A stretch of DNA of 64,000 nt from Benincasa hispida (taxonomy: Eukaryota; Streptophyta; Magnoliopsida; Cucurbitales; Cucurbitaceae), in NCBI RefSeq assembly GCF_009727055.1, contig NC_052358.1:40215954-40279953 (forward strand), in the 5' to 3' direction. Made by a program: the position numbers and the translations under genes. Positions within the stretch are counted from its first letter, which is position 1. Each line of letters opens with the position of its first letter. Shown one piece after another: positions 11,870 to 24,400 of this stretch. The notes below the pieces were generated by a model that had not been told where the DNA came from, made no database searches, and worked only from the letters and a program-made list of their open reading frames with translations.

Positions 11870-12345
11870 TAGCTGACGAAGATGGATCCATTGTCTTATA
11901 AAAAAGCAATGGAGGAAGTAGACAAAGATGAGTGGATCAAAATCATGGATCTCAAAATTGAGCCTATGTACTTCAATTCAATTTGGGATCTTGTAGATCA
12001 ACTAAATGAGGTTAAATCTATAGGTTGTAAGTGGATCTAAAAGAGAAACCAGGGGGTTGATGGGAAGATGCAAACCTTCAAGACTAGGCTTATGGCAAAG
12101 TATTATAACCAAGTTGAGGGAGTCAACTAAGAGGAGAATTTCTCACCTGTTGCCATGTTAAAGTCATTCGGATCCTCATATTCATTGCCTCATATTATGA
12201 CTATGAGATTTTACAAAAGGACGTCAATACCGCCTTTCTAAATGACAATCTTGAGGAGACCATTGCAACCTGAGGGATTCATAATCCAAGGTCAAGAGAA
12301 AAAGGTTTGCAGACTTAATCAGTCATTTATGCATTCAATCATTCA
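11870..12345 (+). pseudogene. Copia reverse transcriptase, 5' part only
   Basis: The plus strand reads MDPLSYKKAMEEVDKDEWIK and YFNSIWDLVDQLNEVKSIGC, then RGVDGKMQTFKTRLMAKYYN-like sequence and a decayed KDVNTAFLNDNLEET stretch. These are the opening motifs of copia RT. The sequence stops matching after VCRLNQS (about 12330). The catalytic YVDD box, RNase H and 3' LTR are absent. Confidence 0.75.
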
Positions 12346-13339
12346 TTTATGCAATCAAATTTTTTTTTCTTTAAAAATAACGACAAACGAATCACAAAGA
12401 TGATAGTTGATTTTTTTTTAGTACGCTTTCAGTTTCTTTTTTGTTTTAAAAAAAAATTAAGAAAATAAACTAACTAATTTAAACTTAGGAGAAAGAAATT
12501 GAAACTAGTTGAAGTTAAAGAAAAAAAAAAGGAAAAAAATTACGGTAAAGAAACTAACTAATTTACCCCTAAAGATGCTTACGGTCAATCTTTGATAGGC
12601 TTTATGTTTTGTTTCTTTCTTTTATTATTATTTTTTTTTTAATTTAAACTTTAAAGAAAAAACTTAAAATTAGGAGGGAAAATTGGAATTGGTTTAAGTT
12701 GTTTTTTTTTTTTAGAAAGAAAACTATTAGGTATCTTCCCATAAAGATGCTTATGGGAAGTCTTACCATAGCCTTTAAGTTCTTTTTTCTTTTTAATTTA
12801 AACTAACAAAAAAATAATAATAATAAAACCAACTAACTTAAATTTAAGAGAAAAAATGTAATTAGTTTAAGTTTGTTTTTTAACCTACTGGAAGATTTCT
12901 TATAAACATACTTACGGAAAAACTTCTAGTAGACTTTCTTAGTTTTTAAACTTAAACTTAAAAAAAGATCTAGTTAGAAAATTTTGAATTAGCTTAAGTT
13001 TTTTTTTAAAAAAAAAACGACCGAAAGATTTCTAAAAAAGGTACTTTTGTAATCACTATGTGAAAGAAATAGGAAAAAGTAGTTTTTTTAAAAAAAAAAA
13101 AATATATTAGTTTTGTCCATTTGAAAATTTTCTAGGTTAGATGATTTAACAATTTGCCATTTCTAAGCTTCACTTATGAAAACTAAAACAAAAAAAACAA
13201 ACAACCTTTTCTTTTTTTTACTTTTTCTCTGTTTCCTCCCTTCCTTCTCTCCACCACATCTCCATCTTTTCATCATTGACCACTGCCATCGATTCTTTTT
13301 GGTTCTCACTTCTATATTCTTCTTTATGTTTCATAAAAG
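12346..13339. other. AT-rich stretch between the copia break and the CACTA element
   Basis: Homopolymer-rich sequence without genes. It contains the minisatellite at 12480-13060 and, from 13180 to 13339, a pyrimidine-rich stretch into which the CACTA element has inserted. Joining 13339 to 30401 restores the pre-insertion site. Confidence 0.6.
12480..13060. repeat. Degenerate minisatellite, ~165-bp unit with a hairpin
   Basis: The phrase TAAAGATGCTTACGG (or variants) returns at about 12568, 12742 and 12904. The companion phrase AGGAGGGAAAATTGGAATTGGTTTAAG returns at about 12487, 12674, 12846 and 12967, a period of 160-190 bp. The second unit contains a perfect inverted repeat: CTTCCCATAA (12735-12744), loop AGATGC, then TTATGGGAAG (12751-12760). 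The third unit has a decayed version of the same stem (CTACTGGAAG / CTTCTAGTAG). Confidence 0.7.
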
Positions 13340-13368
13340 CACTACAAGAAAAAGGAGTTCTCCCGACG
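13340..13368 (+). repeat. CACTA 5' terminal inverted repeat
   Basis: CACTACAAGAAAAAGGA is followed by GTTCTCCCGACG. It pairs with the other end at 26 of 29 positions. The target duplication AAG precedes it. Confidence 0.9.
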
Positions 13369-13530
13369 CCTAAATAGAGCATCAGGAGTTAGGTGGTCGA
13401 GAGAGATCGACGAAGTAAAGGTCTGCCGGGGGCTCCAGGGGAACTCCCGATGCCGTAAAGGTTTGTCGGGAGTTCCCAGGAACTCCCACCCCGGGGAACT
13501 CCCGACGCCGGGTGTTGACCGTCGGAGAGG
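13369..13530 (+). promoter_or_regulatory. CACTA 5' subterminal repeats (probable TNPA-binding sites)
   Basis: The motif AACTCCCGACGC and variants, in both orientations, recurs here (for example GGAACTCCCGATGCCG, GTCGGGAGTTCCCAGG and GGAACTCCCGACGCCG). Matching motifs lie at the other end (30110-30368). In En/Spm such subterminal repeats bind the element-coded TNPA protein. The binding role is inferred from family knowledge. Confidence 0.7.
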
Positions 13531-14035
13531 GGTCTGGTTTAAACTAGACCCCTTCTTCTTCCCCACTCCCCCATTCCTTTCCCCTTTCCCTTAAAACCCA
13601 CCCAATCTCCAACCCCCCCTCCCCCCCCCCCCCCACCCGTGCCGCCAACCTCCTTTCTTCTCTCCCTTCTCAATTTTTTCCCTCCTTCTCCCATTTTCCT
13701 CATTTTCTTTCCATTCTCCCTCTCTTCTCCCCATTTTCCCATCCTTTTACACTTTACCTCCCATTTTCTCCATTTTCCCATCCAATTTTTCTTCCATTTT
13801 TTCCATCCCATATTTCTCTCATTTCTCCCTTTTACAATATAAAAAGTGTTTTTCCACAACTCCTTCCCTCCTCTCCCATTTTTCTCCCATTTTCCCCATT
13901 TCATCCATTTTGTCCGCCGCCGCTGCCGCTCCTCCTCCGGTCAGTAGCTGCAATCAATTGCCTTCCATCGCCATCGTCTCCTCGCCAGTAATTTTCTCAT
14001 TTTATTTTAGATTGTATATTTATTTAAATCATATG
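13531..14035 (+). promoter_or_regulatory. Pyrimidine-rich promoter/leader region of the CACTA element
   Basis: About 370 bp (13545-13910) is nearly pure C and T on the plus strand, with a run of C at about 13620-13635. A CG-rich stretch (CCGCCGCCGCTGCCGCTCC) follows near 13917. It lies upstream of the transposase gene, where the CACTA promoter and 5' UTR are expected. The open frames across it are low-complexity and not believable genes. Confidence 0.5.
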
Positions 14036-14038
14036 TGT

Positions 14039-14285
14039 ATGCCCATTAAAATGTGTTTCAATATTGTATTCTCTTTTGTTATTCTCTGAAATTGTTGTAC
14101 ATATCATGCCCATTAAAATGTGTTTCAATATTGTATTCGCTTTTGTTAATTCTCTGAAATTGTTGTACAAAATCATGTTCATTAAAATCATACCATTAAT
14201 ATCATGCCCATTAAAATTCTCTGAAATTCTTTTTGTACAAATCATGCCCATTAATATCTCTCAATTTTGCAGAATATAATTTTTT
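14039..14285 (+). repeat. Tandem repeat, ~67-bp unit, inside the CACTA element
   Basis: ATGCCCATTAAAATGTGTTT recurs at 14039 and 14106, with shorter derivatives (CATGCCCATTAAAATTCTCTG, CATGCCCATTAATATCTCTC in part) at about 14203 and 14246. Each is followed by a TTCTCTGAAATT and TTGTACA phrase. It is probably within the first intron or leader of the transposase gene. Confidence 0.75.
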
Positions 14286-14859
14286 ACAATTCTCTGAAAT
14301 TGTTGAGAGTAATTTTAACGAACATGTCATATGATGTTGGTTATTTGGAGCATAAGCATGCATATTTAACATTTCGAAAATGTTGAATAAATGAAGCCTA
14401 TATTAATCAAAAAAATATAAAATAAATCTTTAAACTCCCAATTTGATACTTAATACATTTAATATTTTAGAAAAGTTTAAAGAATCTACTAGACATAAAA
14501 CTAAATTTGTGTCTAATGAAAATTGAACTTTAAATTTTGTATCCAATAGGCTTGTAAATTTTAGAAGATGTTGAATAGATGAAAGGCCTATTTAGACATA
14601 AAATTGAAAGCTTGGAGACGTACTAAATAAAACATTTGAAAGTTGTTAAGACAATTTAAACGTTAGGGACTATGTGTTTATTTTGCCTTAAAAAAATGAA
14701 AATTATGGAACTCAATACTTAATAATACTTTGTACTTTGTTCTCTAATCCAGTTATTGTTTTGGATTACAAGTTGGCCAGAAAATAATTATTTTTAAGGA
14801 TGAATAAAAATGGATTAAATAAGGAATAAGTTATCAGTGGAGTATAGAGATAAGAAGTA

Positions 14860-17215
14860 TCAAATTCTGTAGATATGCAAGGTTTCATGTTAATGATTCC
14901 GGACGAATAAGATGTCCATGCAAGAATTGTAAGAATTCAATTTGGGAAAAGATAGATATTGTGGAACGACATCTATTAACATATGGAATATCTCCCTCAT
15001 ATTGTGAATGGTATATCATGGAGAGCCAGTAAACTTATCTAGAAGTCCTACAAGTTATTCAATATAGGATGTTGAAGTAGATAGTATAGAGAGTAATGCT
15101 GTTGAAGAAAATGAGATGTTGAATTATAAATTATTTACAAGTTTCAATTGAAAACGAAAATGCATATGAAGGGAGGATTGAGAATGAAATGTCCTTTAAT
15201 GGTCAAGAAAGAGATACCACGAACTTATTCGAGGATTTAATGACCAAAGCACGTAATGAATTATACCCTGGGTGTTCGCAATTTTCGTCCTTGAACTTTT
15301 TAGTGAAGTTGATGCATATCAAAGTTCTGAACAGCTGGAGTAACAAATCGTTTGACATGTTACTGAAATTGTTAAAGCGGCGTTTCTAGCTGGCATCTCT
15401 ATACCTACTTCCTTTTATGAAGCCAAGCAAAAATTGCGTGATTTAGGCCTAGGTTATGAGTCTATTCATCCGTGTAAATATGATTGTGTATTGTATTGGA
15501 AAGAGTTTGCAGATTTGCAACAATACCCTGTTTGTGGTGAGTCTCGATACAAAGTTAATGATGGCAAGGGTAAAAAAATACCACATAAGGTATTGCATCA
15601 TTTTCCATTGATATTGGGATTAAAACGACTGTTTACAACAAAAGAAAAGCTTCTGACATGAGATGACATAAAGATAAGCGAGTTGAAATGGAGGATGTAT
15701 TGCGACATCCAGCTGATGTAGAGGGGTGGAAACATTTTGATCGTGAATTCCCTCATTTCGCTTTAGATCCTTGAAATGTTCGTTTGGGATTAGCTTCAGA
15801 TGGCTTCAATCCATTTGGAAATATGAGCACTTCTTATAGTATGTGGCCTGTGGTGATAATTCCTTATAATTTTCCCCCTTGGAAATGCATAAAGGAAACA
15901 AACTTCTTCATGTCTTTGCTCATACCTAGTCCAAAATCTCTTGGAAAGAAAATTGATATTTACTTGCAACTGTTGATTGAAGAGTTGAAAGAGTTGTGGA
16001 CAATTGGTGTGCGAATTTATGATTCTTTTGCTGGTGAGTTTTTTCAACTATATGCTACCTTATTATGGACGATTAATGACTTCCCTGCGTACGGTGACTT
16101 ATCTAGGTGGAGTACAAAAGGTTATCAAGCATGTCCAATATGCAAAGAAGATAACTCGTCCTTCGGGATAAGAGGAAAAATATCATTTATGGGACATCGA
16201 CGTTATCTTCCAGAGAATCATAGTTGGCGTCAAAGTATACAACATGATGGAAAAGTTGAACGTAGACCTCCACTAGTCGTAATGAATGGAGAAGAGATAT
16301 TACAACAAATAAATACACTAAACTTTTCTGTGCTTAGCAAACATCCATCGAAGTAAGATAAAAAAAGAAAGCGAATTCTAAACTGGACTAAAAAAAATAT
16401 TTTTTTCCAACTTCCATATTGGTCCAGACTATTGTTACGACATAATTGGATGTAATGCATATTGAAAAAAACATATTCGATAATTTGGTGGGAACATTGT
16501 TAAATATTGAAGGAAAGATAAGGGATACAACGAACGCTCGATTAGACTTACAAGATTTGAAGATAAGAAAGGACCTACACTTGATACAGGTCGATAACAG
16601 ATTTGTAAAACCACACGCAGCATACACATTAACAAATGGTGAACGGATTTTGTTTTGTAAGTATTTGAAATCAGTGAAATTCCCTTATGGATTCATATCT
16701 AACATATCACGATGTGTCAATGAAAAAGATGAAAAAATATCGGGGCTGAAAACACACGGCTATCATGTGTTGCTTCACAGACTACTCCTATTGGTATTCG
16801 AGCATACCTACCGAAGAATGTATCCACTGCTATTGTTGAGTTGTGTACATTCTTTCGCAACTTATATGCAAAGACAATATGTGTAAGTGATTTGAACAGA
16901 CTACAAGTAGACATCATAGTCATACTTTGTAAATTGGAGAGAATATTCCCACCTGCCTTTTTCGATGTAATGGTACACCTTGCAGTTCATTTATCATATG
17001 AAATCAAAGTGGTGGGTTCAGTTAGTTTCAGTTAGATGTATCCTATTAAAAGAAGTTTACGAACATTAAAACAATTTGTACGGGACAAATCACGTCCCGA
17101 GGGGTCTATAGCGGAAGCATATGCAATGAATGAATCATGGAACTTCTACTCGCGATATCTAAGTGGGATTGAAACAAGATTCAATAGAGATGAATGAAAG
17201 GATGATAACATTCCC
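14860..17215 (+). pseudogene. CACTA transposase TNP2/TNPD, broken
   Basis: Three family domains follow in order. The Transpos_assoc domain reads GRIRCPCKNCKNSIWEK and VERHLLTYGISPSY (14900-15005). The Transposase_21 core has ISIPTSFYEAKQKLRDLGLG and YESIHPCKYDCVLYWKEF (15390-15510), then LGLASDGFNPFGNMSTSYSM, WPVVIIPYNFPPWKC, GVRIYDSFAGEFFQLYATLL and WSTKGYQACPICKED (15784-16150). DUF4218 has HDYHVLLHRLL-like, NRLQVDIIVILCKLERIFPP and FFDVMVHLAVHLSYE (16446-17200). In the family this protein cuts at the CACTA ends. Stops and frameshifts between and within the domains (near 15390, 15660-15780, 16356-16446 and 16740-16840) make it inactive here. Confidence 0.85.
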
Positions 17216-17399
17216 AATCATGAGATATTTGGTGAATTTGAATTATTTAGGCAGAGGGTACGACCATTAGGGGCGTCAACTTTACAGATGCTATCAGCGG
17301 AGGAAAAACGTATTGCATATTGATACATTCTCAACAATTATAAAGAAATAACAGACTATCGCAAGTACGTTTCAAACTTTTTCATTTTTCTAAATTCTA

Positions 17400-18345
17400 G
17401 GGTATCTCCTTTGATATAACATTGTAGGCAACATTTGAGGTTAATTCGTCGTGAAGCTCAAAGCGCCTCTAACTTATATATAAAACATCAACGCAAATTT
17501 CCCGATTGGTTCAAATCTCAGGTATACATAGTCATTTTGTAGGCAACAGTTGAGGGATGAATCATTTTTCGTTGTCATTTTTAATGTATAATTAATTATC
17601 AGGTTCTACAACGGTGCGAGAGAGAAGATATCTCCGATGATTTCTTTTCACTTGCAATGGGACCTTCATTTGAGGTGCGCTCTTACAATGGATGCATTGT
17701 TAATGGGGTACGGTTTCACACTATAGAGCGTGATAATCATCGAGCTACACAAAATAGTGGAGTCCTAGTGGCCGGGGAGATCAATGAGAACACAAGTGTG
17801 GATAACAATTTCTACGGTGTTGTAGACGAAGTATTAGATTTCCAATATGCGAACAGAAGATGCGTTTTCTTGTTGAAGTATAGATGATTTGACACAGATA
17901 ACAACAAAAGTAATAGGACACATGTGGATTTAGGATACAAATCGATCAATACATCACACTTTTGGTATGTCGATGAGCCTTTCATCTTTGCTATCTAAGC
18001 ACAACAAGTCTTTTACATAGATGACATCAAACATGGTAGCGATTGGAAAGTTGTTCAAGTAGTCTAAAATAAACAAATATGGGATGTACTGGAAGTGGAT
18101 GATGTTAAAAATGCACAACTAGATTTACTAGAAATTGTTGGTGGCGTCCGAGTGGATAAAACCATTAAGAAGGTTACTTTATGCAGAGTTGACATTGATT
18201 CTACAATTGTGGAAAGACAAATTATTGTACATGGCGATCATGACTTCATAAACAATGATGACGAAGAACAATTATCTCCCAATAACAGATCAAGTACTGA
18301 TGAATAATTTGAATTAGATTACGATGATGAGTAATGATGTATCAA
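17400..18345 (+). pseudogene. DUF4216 part of the CACTA transposase gene
   Basis: Open pieces read GPSFEVRSYNGCIVNGVRFH and NFYGVVDEVLDFQYANRRCV, then VDLGYKSINTSHFWYVDEPF, followed by an acidic tail (HDFINNDDEEQLSPNNRSST). This is the usual C-terminal partner of the TNP2 protein in plant CACTA elements. A TGA at 17885 and a TAA at about 17998 interrupt it. The function of DUF4216 is unknown. Small introns near 17365-17430 and 17522-17605 are likely, because both intervals are AT-rich and non-coding. Confidence 0.7.
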
Positions 18346-18897
18346 CTCAATTCTCTTTTTCTCTAACTTACACGTATTTATTGTTAATTTAATATTGTTT
18401 TCTCTTTTTTTTGTTTGTATAGATACGATGTCAACCCCTAATAGGCAATGAGAGGCTGATGAAGAATTCCAGGAGATATATCTAGGCAACACGGTATCTT
18501 CTTTGGGTGATACTTCAGGTTAGTATATTTTGAAATATATTCTGTTAACTGAAATACATCATAAAATATTTTAAATTTTTTATTCTTCAGATAGTAGCTC
18601 AGCCTCCAATCGAAAAAACGAGAGCATTCATGGAACATCAAGTTGGAAAAATACGTCCACAAACATGGGAGAATTACAATTGTGATAAATGAGGGGGAGA
18701 CGAAACCAATATCTCAACATTTGGTACGATTTAGTAATGCGAACGGCATCGTCGTGAGATCTGCATTTCCAGTATGTTGTCGTACTTTTGTTGAGGATCC
18801 AAACGAGTTCATAGAATTGGCTAAAAGTCAATTATTGGTAAGTAATTATAAGTTTATTCTTTTACAATCATGAACATCATCTATGCTAATTCTTCCC

Positions 18898-21381
18898 TTT
18901 CACACCCCCTCCCAAATTACCTTTTTAATCTGAATAAGAATATGACCATGGTAGTTACTAACCTTACTACTAGCACCCACCACCAAAGCCTTCTAATCTA
19001 AATACCAACTGTTTAACACATTAGTAGTATACACATACAGCCATGACATAACATCTACGGATAAATATTCACAAATGGCCCAAGCATTCCTAACAAAGCC
19101 CTAGTCCCTCTCAAAACATGTGTACATAAACAAGCCATCAACCTAAGTCCTTCTGAACAAGCCAGGCTTTTCAGTGGCAAGCAGCAGCAGGATCAACCTT
19201 GAGGAATCTGACCACTACCGATGGGCATCTCAAGCAAATTCCTTTAAACATAAACGTTGATAACAACTTTTAAACATCTTTAATCATCATTATTCCCTAG
19301 TTGAGAACGAGCATACATCGCTCTAGCTCCCAACATCTGTTATCGGCCACGAGACCCATGCTTCGGCCTCTCCTTGCTGGTTTATGGCCCATGAGACCCA
19401 TACTTCGGCTTCTCCTTCAAAACTACCTACGTGCGCATAGAGGTTTCTATGTACCGTCAACACCTTAGGTATATTTATTCCAAATACTTTCTTACCATTA
19501 GTACTCCTCTCATTCTTTAGAAATATCAATGCATGTACTTTGGCAATCTTAGGTATATAAACATAGTGCATCAAGCTTCACTCAACTTAGTTTAACCCTA
19601 ATGCATCCCTACTTGGAAAATAAGATGGCTTAAATCGTGTAGAACTAGCTTGTAAAAACTATTAGCATGCGTTAGATATGGAAACATACTTAGAAACTCA
19701 TATATAGTAACATCATGTGTTGATAAACATTCATAAACATTAGCAATCCCAAACTATCCTTCTAGCCTAGGAAAAGATATGACTGACTCTATCCTTAGTT
19801 GAGAGTCAACTACTAGATCTAACTCTCAACGTCAAACCTTAGTCGGGGAAACCTTTTTCTCAATCCCTCAACGTCAACCTTAGTCAGGGAGAACCCTTTT
19901 GCTCAATCCTTCAACGTCGTCTTACCTACGTGCACGTGTCGTACCTTAGGTAACTTAACTAGATACTTTCTCATTGTCTTTCAGTATCCGTCATATATAG
20001 TCACTACAACATTTAGAACACTAAGGCTTAGTGCTCAAATCATCATACTAGTTCATCATGAAAAGGAGTTAATAAAGCATGCTGAAAGTATTTGGACAAG
20101 AATAACATATTTAAACCATGTCAATTTCCATGGAAAACATGCTTTACTTAGCATGAGAAATAGCTTCAAACATATTGCTTGCACTCATTTAAACACTTAG
20201 CATGAGAAATAACTTCAAAGAAATCATATTTTCTAAATCATTAAAACATTAAATCAACATATAGTCACTCACAGTCGTCGGGCCTCTTAACGGTTTAATC
20301 GCCTTTCTAGCTCTTCTTGGCCTAAAAGGACATAATTCCGGTTAAACTACTTAGAATTCTTAGCAAAATACCTCAAATAGTTCATTTACTAATGGAACTT
20401 ATTAACAAAGACAGCATTGCTAGCGAGAATAATGCATCATGAGGAATTGATCCTCCTCATGAGCGAGATCCTCATGAGCGAGATCAGGCTTTTCCTAGCA
20501 AACTTTCATTCTAGCATACTTACCTTACCAGCGAGATTCAGCCCAATTTCTAGCGAGATTTGCTTCTTGAATGAGATCCTCACACAAAAATTAGTGAGAT
20601 TCCCCTCATAAGAGAGATCCTCATTCTCCTTATCTCGCTATAGCTCTCCACGGTGAGTTGTGTGCTTGTTCTTCTCCAGCAGCTGTCTACTTATGCACAG
20701 ATTCCTCTGTTACACTTAAAAAATTCTCTTTTGAAGAACTTCCTTCTACAAACTTTTTTATAATTGAGTTAACTTTCTTACCTCAAAATGTCAGCCAAAA
20801 ATTCCTTATGGTTTGGCCTGGAGCTTCCAATCTTCACCTCAAGCCTAAATTAATGTGTAATTCTTACCTCTTCTGTAATTTCTCTTATCTTTTTGTTCTT
20901 CTTCTCCTGCAATCTTTCTCTGGCAAGCCAACCTCGAAAATTAATTCCTCTCAGCTTTCATATGGCATCGATTTCACTAAATTTTCTCATGTAGATTGCC
21001 AAAACCAAACTTTTGAAGTTCCTTTTTCTTTTAATCTTCCTCCGACTCCGAGTTCAAGGATTAACCGCCACGTCACCCCCATATTTAATGCCTCTAGCCA
21101 AACCAATAAGTGGGCTTTCCTATTTAATATGTTTTTTTCTTCCTTTCTCAACAACTCCTATAAATAACATGGTTTCTCACTTATTAGATATTTAATATTT
21201 CATTTCTTTGGCTAAACATACTTGTCTAGGAAATTTAGAATTTGGGTTTACACTTAGCTACACAAGAGCTTATTTCTTCTTGCTTCCATCCTCTATCCTC
21301 CTAAAACATGGCTTCATTTAATTCATTAGAAGACATCACATTACTTACTCTTACTTAAAGTAGTTAGGGTTCGATTTTACA
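18898..21381 (-). repeat. 3' LTR of the nested gypsy element
   Basis: It begins on the minus strand TGTAAAATCGAACCC, directly after the polypurine tract, and ends near TCACACC... at 18898, where the other LTR has TGTCACACC. Length is about 2484 bp. The phrase CTCAACGTCAAACCTTAGTC repeats locally. Its copy at 25108-27785 is alignable throughout. Confidence 0.8.
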
Positions 21382-21402
21382 AATCTTCCCTCTAAAAGAA
21401 AT
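21382..21402 (-). other. Polypurine tract of the gypsy element
   Basis: On the minus strand it reads TTTCTTTTAGAGGGAAGATT, just before the TGTAAAA start of the LTR. The preceding bases (AATTTCGAGGTCGAAA) match the usual end of gypsy polyproteins (FRGRNF). Confidence 0.8.
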
Positions 21403-24400
21403 TTCGACCTCGAAATTGCTCGACCTACTTATAACTTAGACTTTGACAACATCCTTTGGTCGTAAACTTTACAACCTTCTTCTTTTCTATCTTTTTTCCC
21501 CCTTTTTTTACTATCGCTTTCGTTGTGCTACCTGATATTAACTTTGTCATATTAAATAATACTAGTATGTATGAAAAACTTGGTCATATAGTTCAACTAT
21601 ATTTGTCACATCTCTAATGACTCTTCTATTTTCCATTGAGTAATAGTATTTTTTTTTCTAGGTGGTCCTTTTCCATTTCCTAGCAACACCACTGGAACAT
21701 TCTTTTCCAGTTGTCATACCTTTGAATTACTTGCTAGTTGTGAAATCAATATTTGTGTCAACTAGACTTCTTGACTAACCGAGGCAACTCTTATTAGGAT
21801 GTCCTTCTATCCATACTTGGGAGAAAATATTCTTTCTACTAATACATTTCCCAATTATGGCTTACCATATTGTAATCATAAGGTTTTCTTAATTGCACTA
21901 GTCCCTAGCTCAGTAACCATTTCAAAATTCGAACTATTACTTAGAACATCACCAGATCTGGATTTTCCTTTTCATCTTCTGCTGACCATTTGTTCCTTAT
22001 TTTTTATACTCAACGTACCCCTGTTACACTTCGACTCACTATTGCTCATCTTTTTCCCTTCTCTTAGGATTAATCTGACATAGGAGCTTCCTCTAGAATT
22101 ACATCTTTCCTCGAAATTCAACTAGAATAGATTCTACACGTTTCTCACTAACTCCTCTGAGAAACCTACTATACATCTTCTAGTGAAAAGTCTATGTTAC
22201 CTATGTGACTTCCGAACTTTCCAACTCAAATACCGGTAGTGGGATTGAATAATTCCTGCCAGCTTCTGCCTTTCTAGATTTCCACTTATTGACGGAATCA
22301 AACAATCACATGGTACCTTTTTTATTTTGCTAGACTATGCCTTAGTCATTATCTAGAGTGGCCGTGTTATTCACTCCTTATACTCTTTACTAATATTAAT
22401 ACTTAGACTGGGAAGGTAACCCCTTTTGTTTCACCTCCTAAACATACTTTGCATATTTAAGTTGAGAAGATTTAACCTTTACTCAATTCCTTTAGAACAT
22501 CTATCCATAGTTAGTGTGGAGAAATTGATGTCGACACTTACCAATAACAACTTTTCTTTCATTCATGTGAATTCGTAGTGTTTAAGTACCCGGTCAATGT
22601 TCCTTAGTACTACGCTCAGATACCTTCTCCATGTCTTTAGTAATCGAGCTATTGTCAATTTTTAAGACTGAGCTTCAGTACCTCTCTATGTACTATAATA
22701 TTATGCCCACTCACACTCCACTTGATTATTCTTATATTTCAACGACTTAGTTGCCCAAAAGCATTCTAATACTATGCATCCTCATGGTCATTGAAAAGCA
22801 TGGCATAAATATAACATTTAATGTTGTGAGCATGCATTGCTTGTAACTATTTGAGAATAGTTTGTCATAAATACAGCTTTCAGTAAACATGCATTGCTAA
22901 CATTCATAAGCTTTAGCAGTTTACTTTAGAACATTTTTAATAGTTATTAGAGTCACTCAACTCCTGCTACTAGAACTATAATGACCCAAGAAATGACCAA
23001 GCCTGGTCTAACCAGAAATCACATTTGCTGAATGGTGGCAAATAACAACTGTTTCTCTTCGCAGTGTTAGAAAACTAATCCTCAATGGTCCTTGCATCTT
23101 CCCTTACTACTTGAATACACCAAATAGTCATTCAAATGAAGATTATCAATCGAACTGATGCCGAGTAGGGATGAAATATCTATTCATCAAGTCCATAAAA
23201 TACTGGCATTCAAGGCATTCGTTAGTCAAATGGCAATTACTAGGAACTCATAATGTCCATACTCGTCCTGAATGCCAGTTTTTTTTTTTTTTTTTTTTTT
23301 TTGGAACATCCGCTCCTAAACCTTCCAACTAGTGGTAACCTGAATCTCCAATCTATTTTTTAGAGAAAATTGTTGGCTCCCTTTAATCTGTCAAAAGAGA
23401 TCAACCTATACCAAGATAGTTACTTGTTCCTGATCGTCACCTTGTCCTAACCTGCTTATAATCTATACATAAACGAGAAGTACCATCTTTCTATTCTTGA
23501 TAGAAGACTGGCGCCTCTCAAGGTGGACACACTGGATCTAAATGTAACCCTTATTTTTATTAATCATTACCTATCAGCGCCTATAGTCCCCGATACACAC
23601 AATTCTAAGGTGATCGTCCTTTTACTTCTCCTAACATATACTGGAGCTCCCCAAGGCAAATACACTAGACTCGAATGTCCCTTGTCAATTAAACCTGCAG
23701 CTGAACCTTTAATTCTTTCAAACTCAGTTGGCGCCAATTTCTTAACACAGTGTCTACGATAATAGGAGTTGTTTCCTGGAATTAAGTCAAATAGTAACTC
23801 CATCCTCTTCTGTTCGGGTGGTAATCCGATAGTTCTTTCAGGGAAATACATCCCAAACTCATTTACCACGGGGACATCTTCTGGGTTCCAAGCTTTTTTT
23901 CTTGAGCAACCCTATGTGAGCTTAGAATAAGGCTTTAACATCCCTTGCTCAACAGCTTCGCCGGAGGAATTCACTGCTGATATCAGATTCCCCTGCGGTT
24001 AATATTTGATTCTGTCAGCATTGCATCCTGGCCATTGGATTTTCTAAAAGCACTACCATCATTCTTGTAAAAGTCTACTGAAGCAAGAGTAACTTACTTA
24101 AAATCCATCCCCAGAAGAGCATCAAACTGCCAACAGCTTTAAAGAAAAGTAAATCGCAATAGAAGTTCTGACCAATTGATCAAGTACCGTCCAAATGATT
24201 ATAGACATTTAAATTCCACTAATTATCACAATCTCCCAAAGGGGTTAGAGATAACTAACTCTCTAGGCGATAGGCTCAAACAAACCTATCTATATTAGAT
24301 GCAAAACAATGCTAGATATAAATGAATGTGTGGCAACCAGGGTCAAATAAACATATGCAGACTATCTACATTAATATGACATTATCGTCAACATATCTGG

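Larger units (their letters stand above)
5341..12345 (+). mobile_element. Truncated copia retrotransposon (LTR, leader, gag, PR, INT, part of RT)
   Basis: The parts occur in Ty1/copia order on the plus strand: LTR 5341-7171, primer-binding site 7172-7185, leader to 9485, gag 9486-10400, protease and integrase to about 11870, and the start of RT to about 12345. RT breaks off into AT-rich sequence, and no RNase H or 3' LTR follows. Stops and frameshifts occur in every domain. It belongs to the same broad family as the minus-strand element at 47189-59506, shown by matching gag and integrase residues. The 5' LTR starts CGTTGGGG where relatives start TGTTGGG, so the terminal T has probably mutated. 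Confidence 0.8.

Noticed and set aside
13539..13904. Long minus-strand open frame rich in K, G and M, and a plus-strand counterpart rich in P and F
   Set aside because: Product of a nearly pure pyrimidine tract in the CACTA leader; low-complexity composition, no domain.
20417..22083. Several plus-strand frames in the gypsy region rich in F, L and S
   Set aside because: They are antisense to the gypsy LTR and interior, with composition of reverse-strand AT-rich DNA and no domain.
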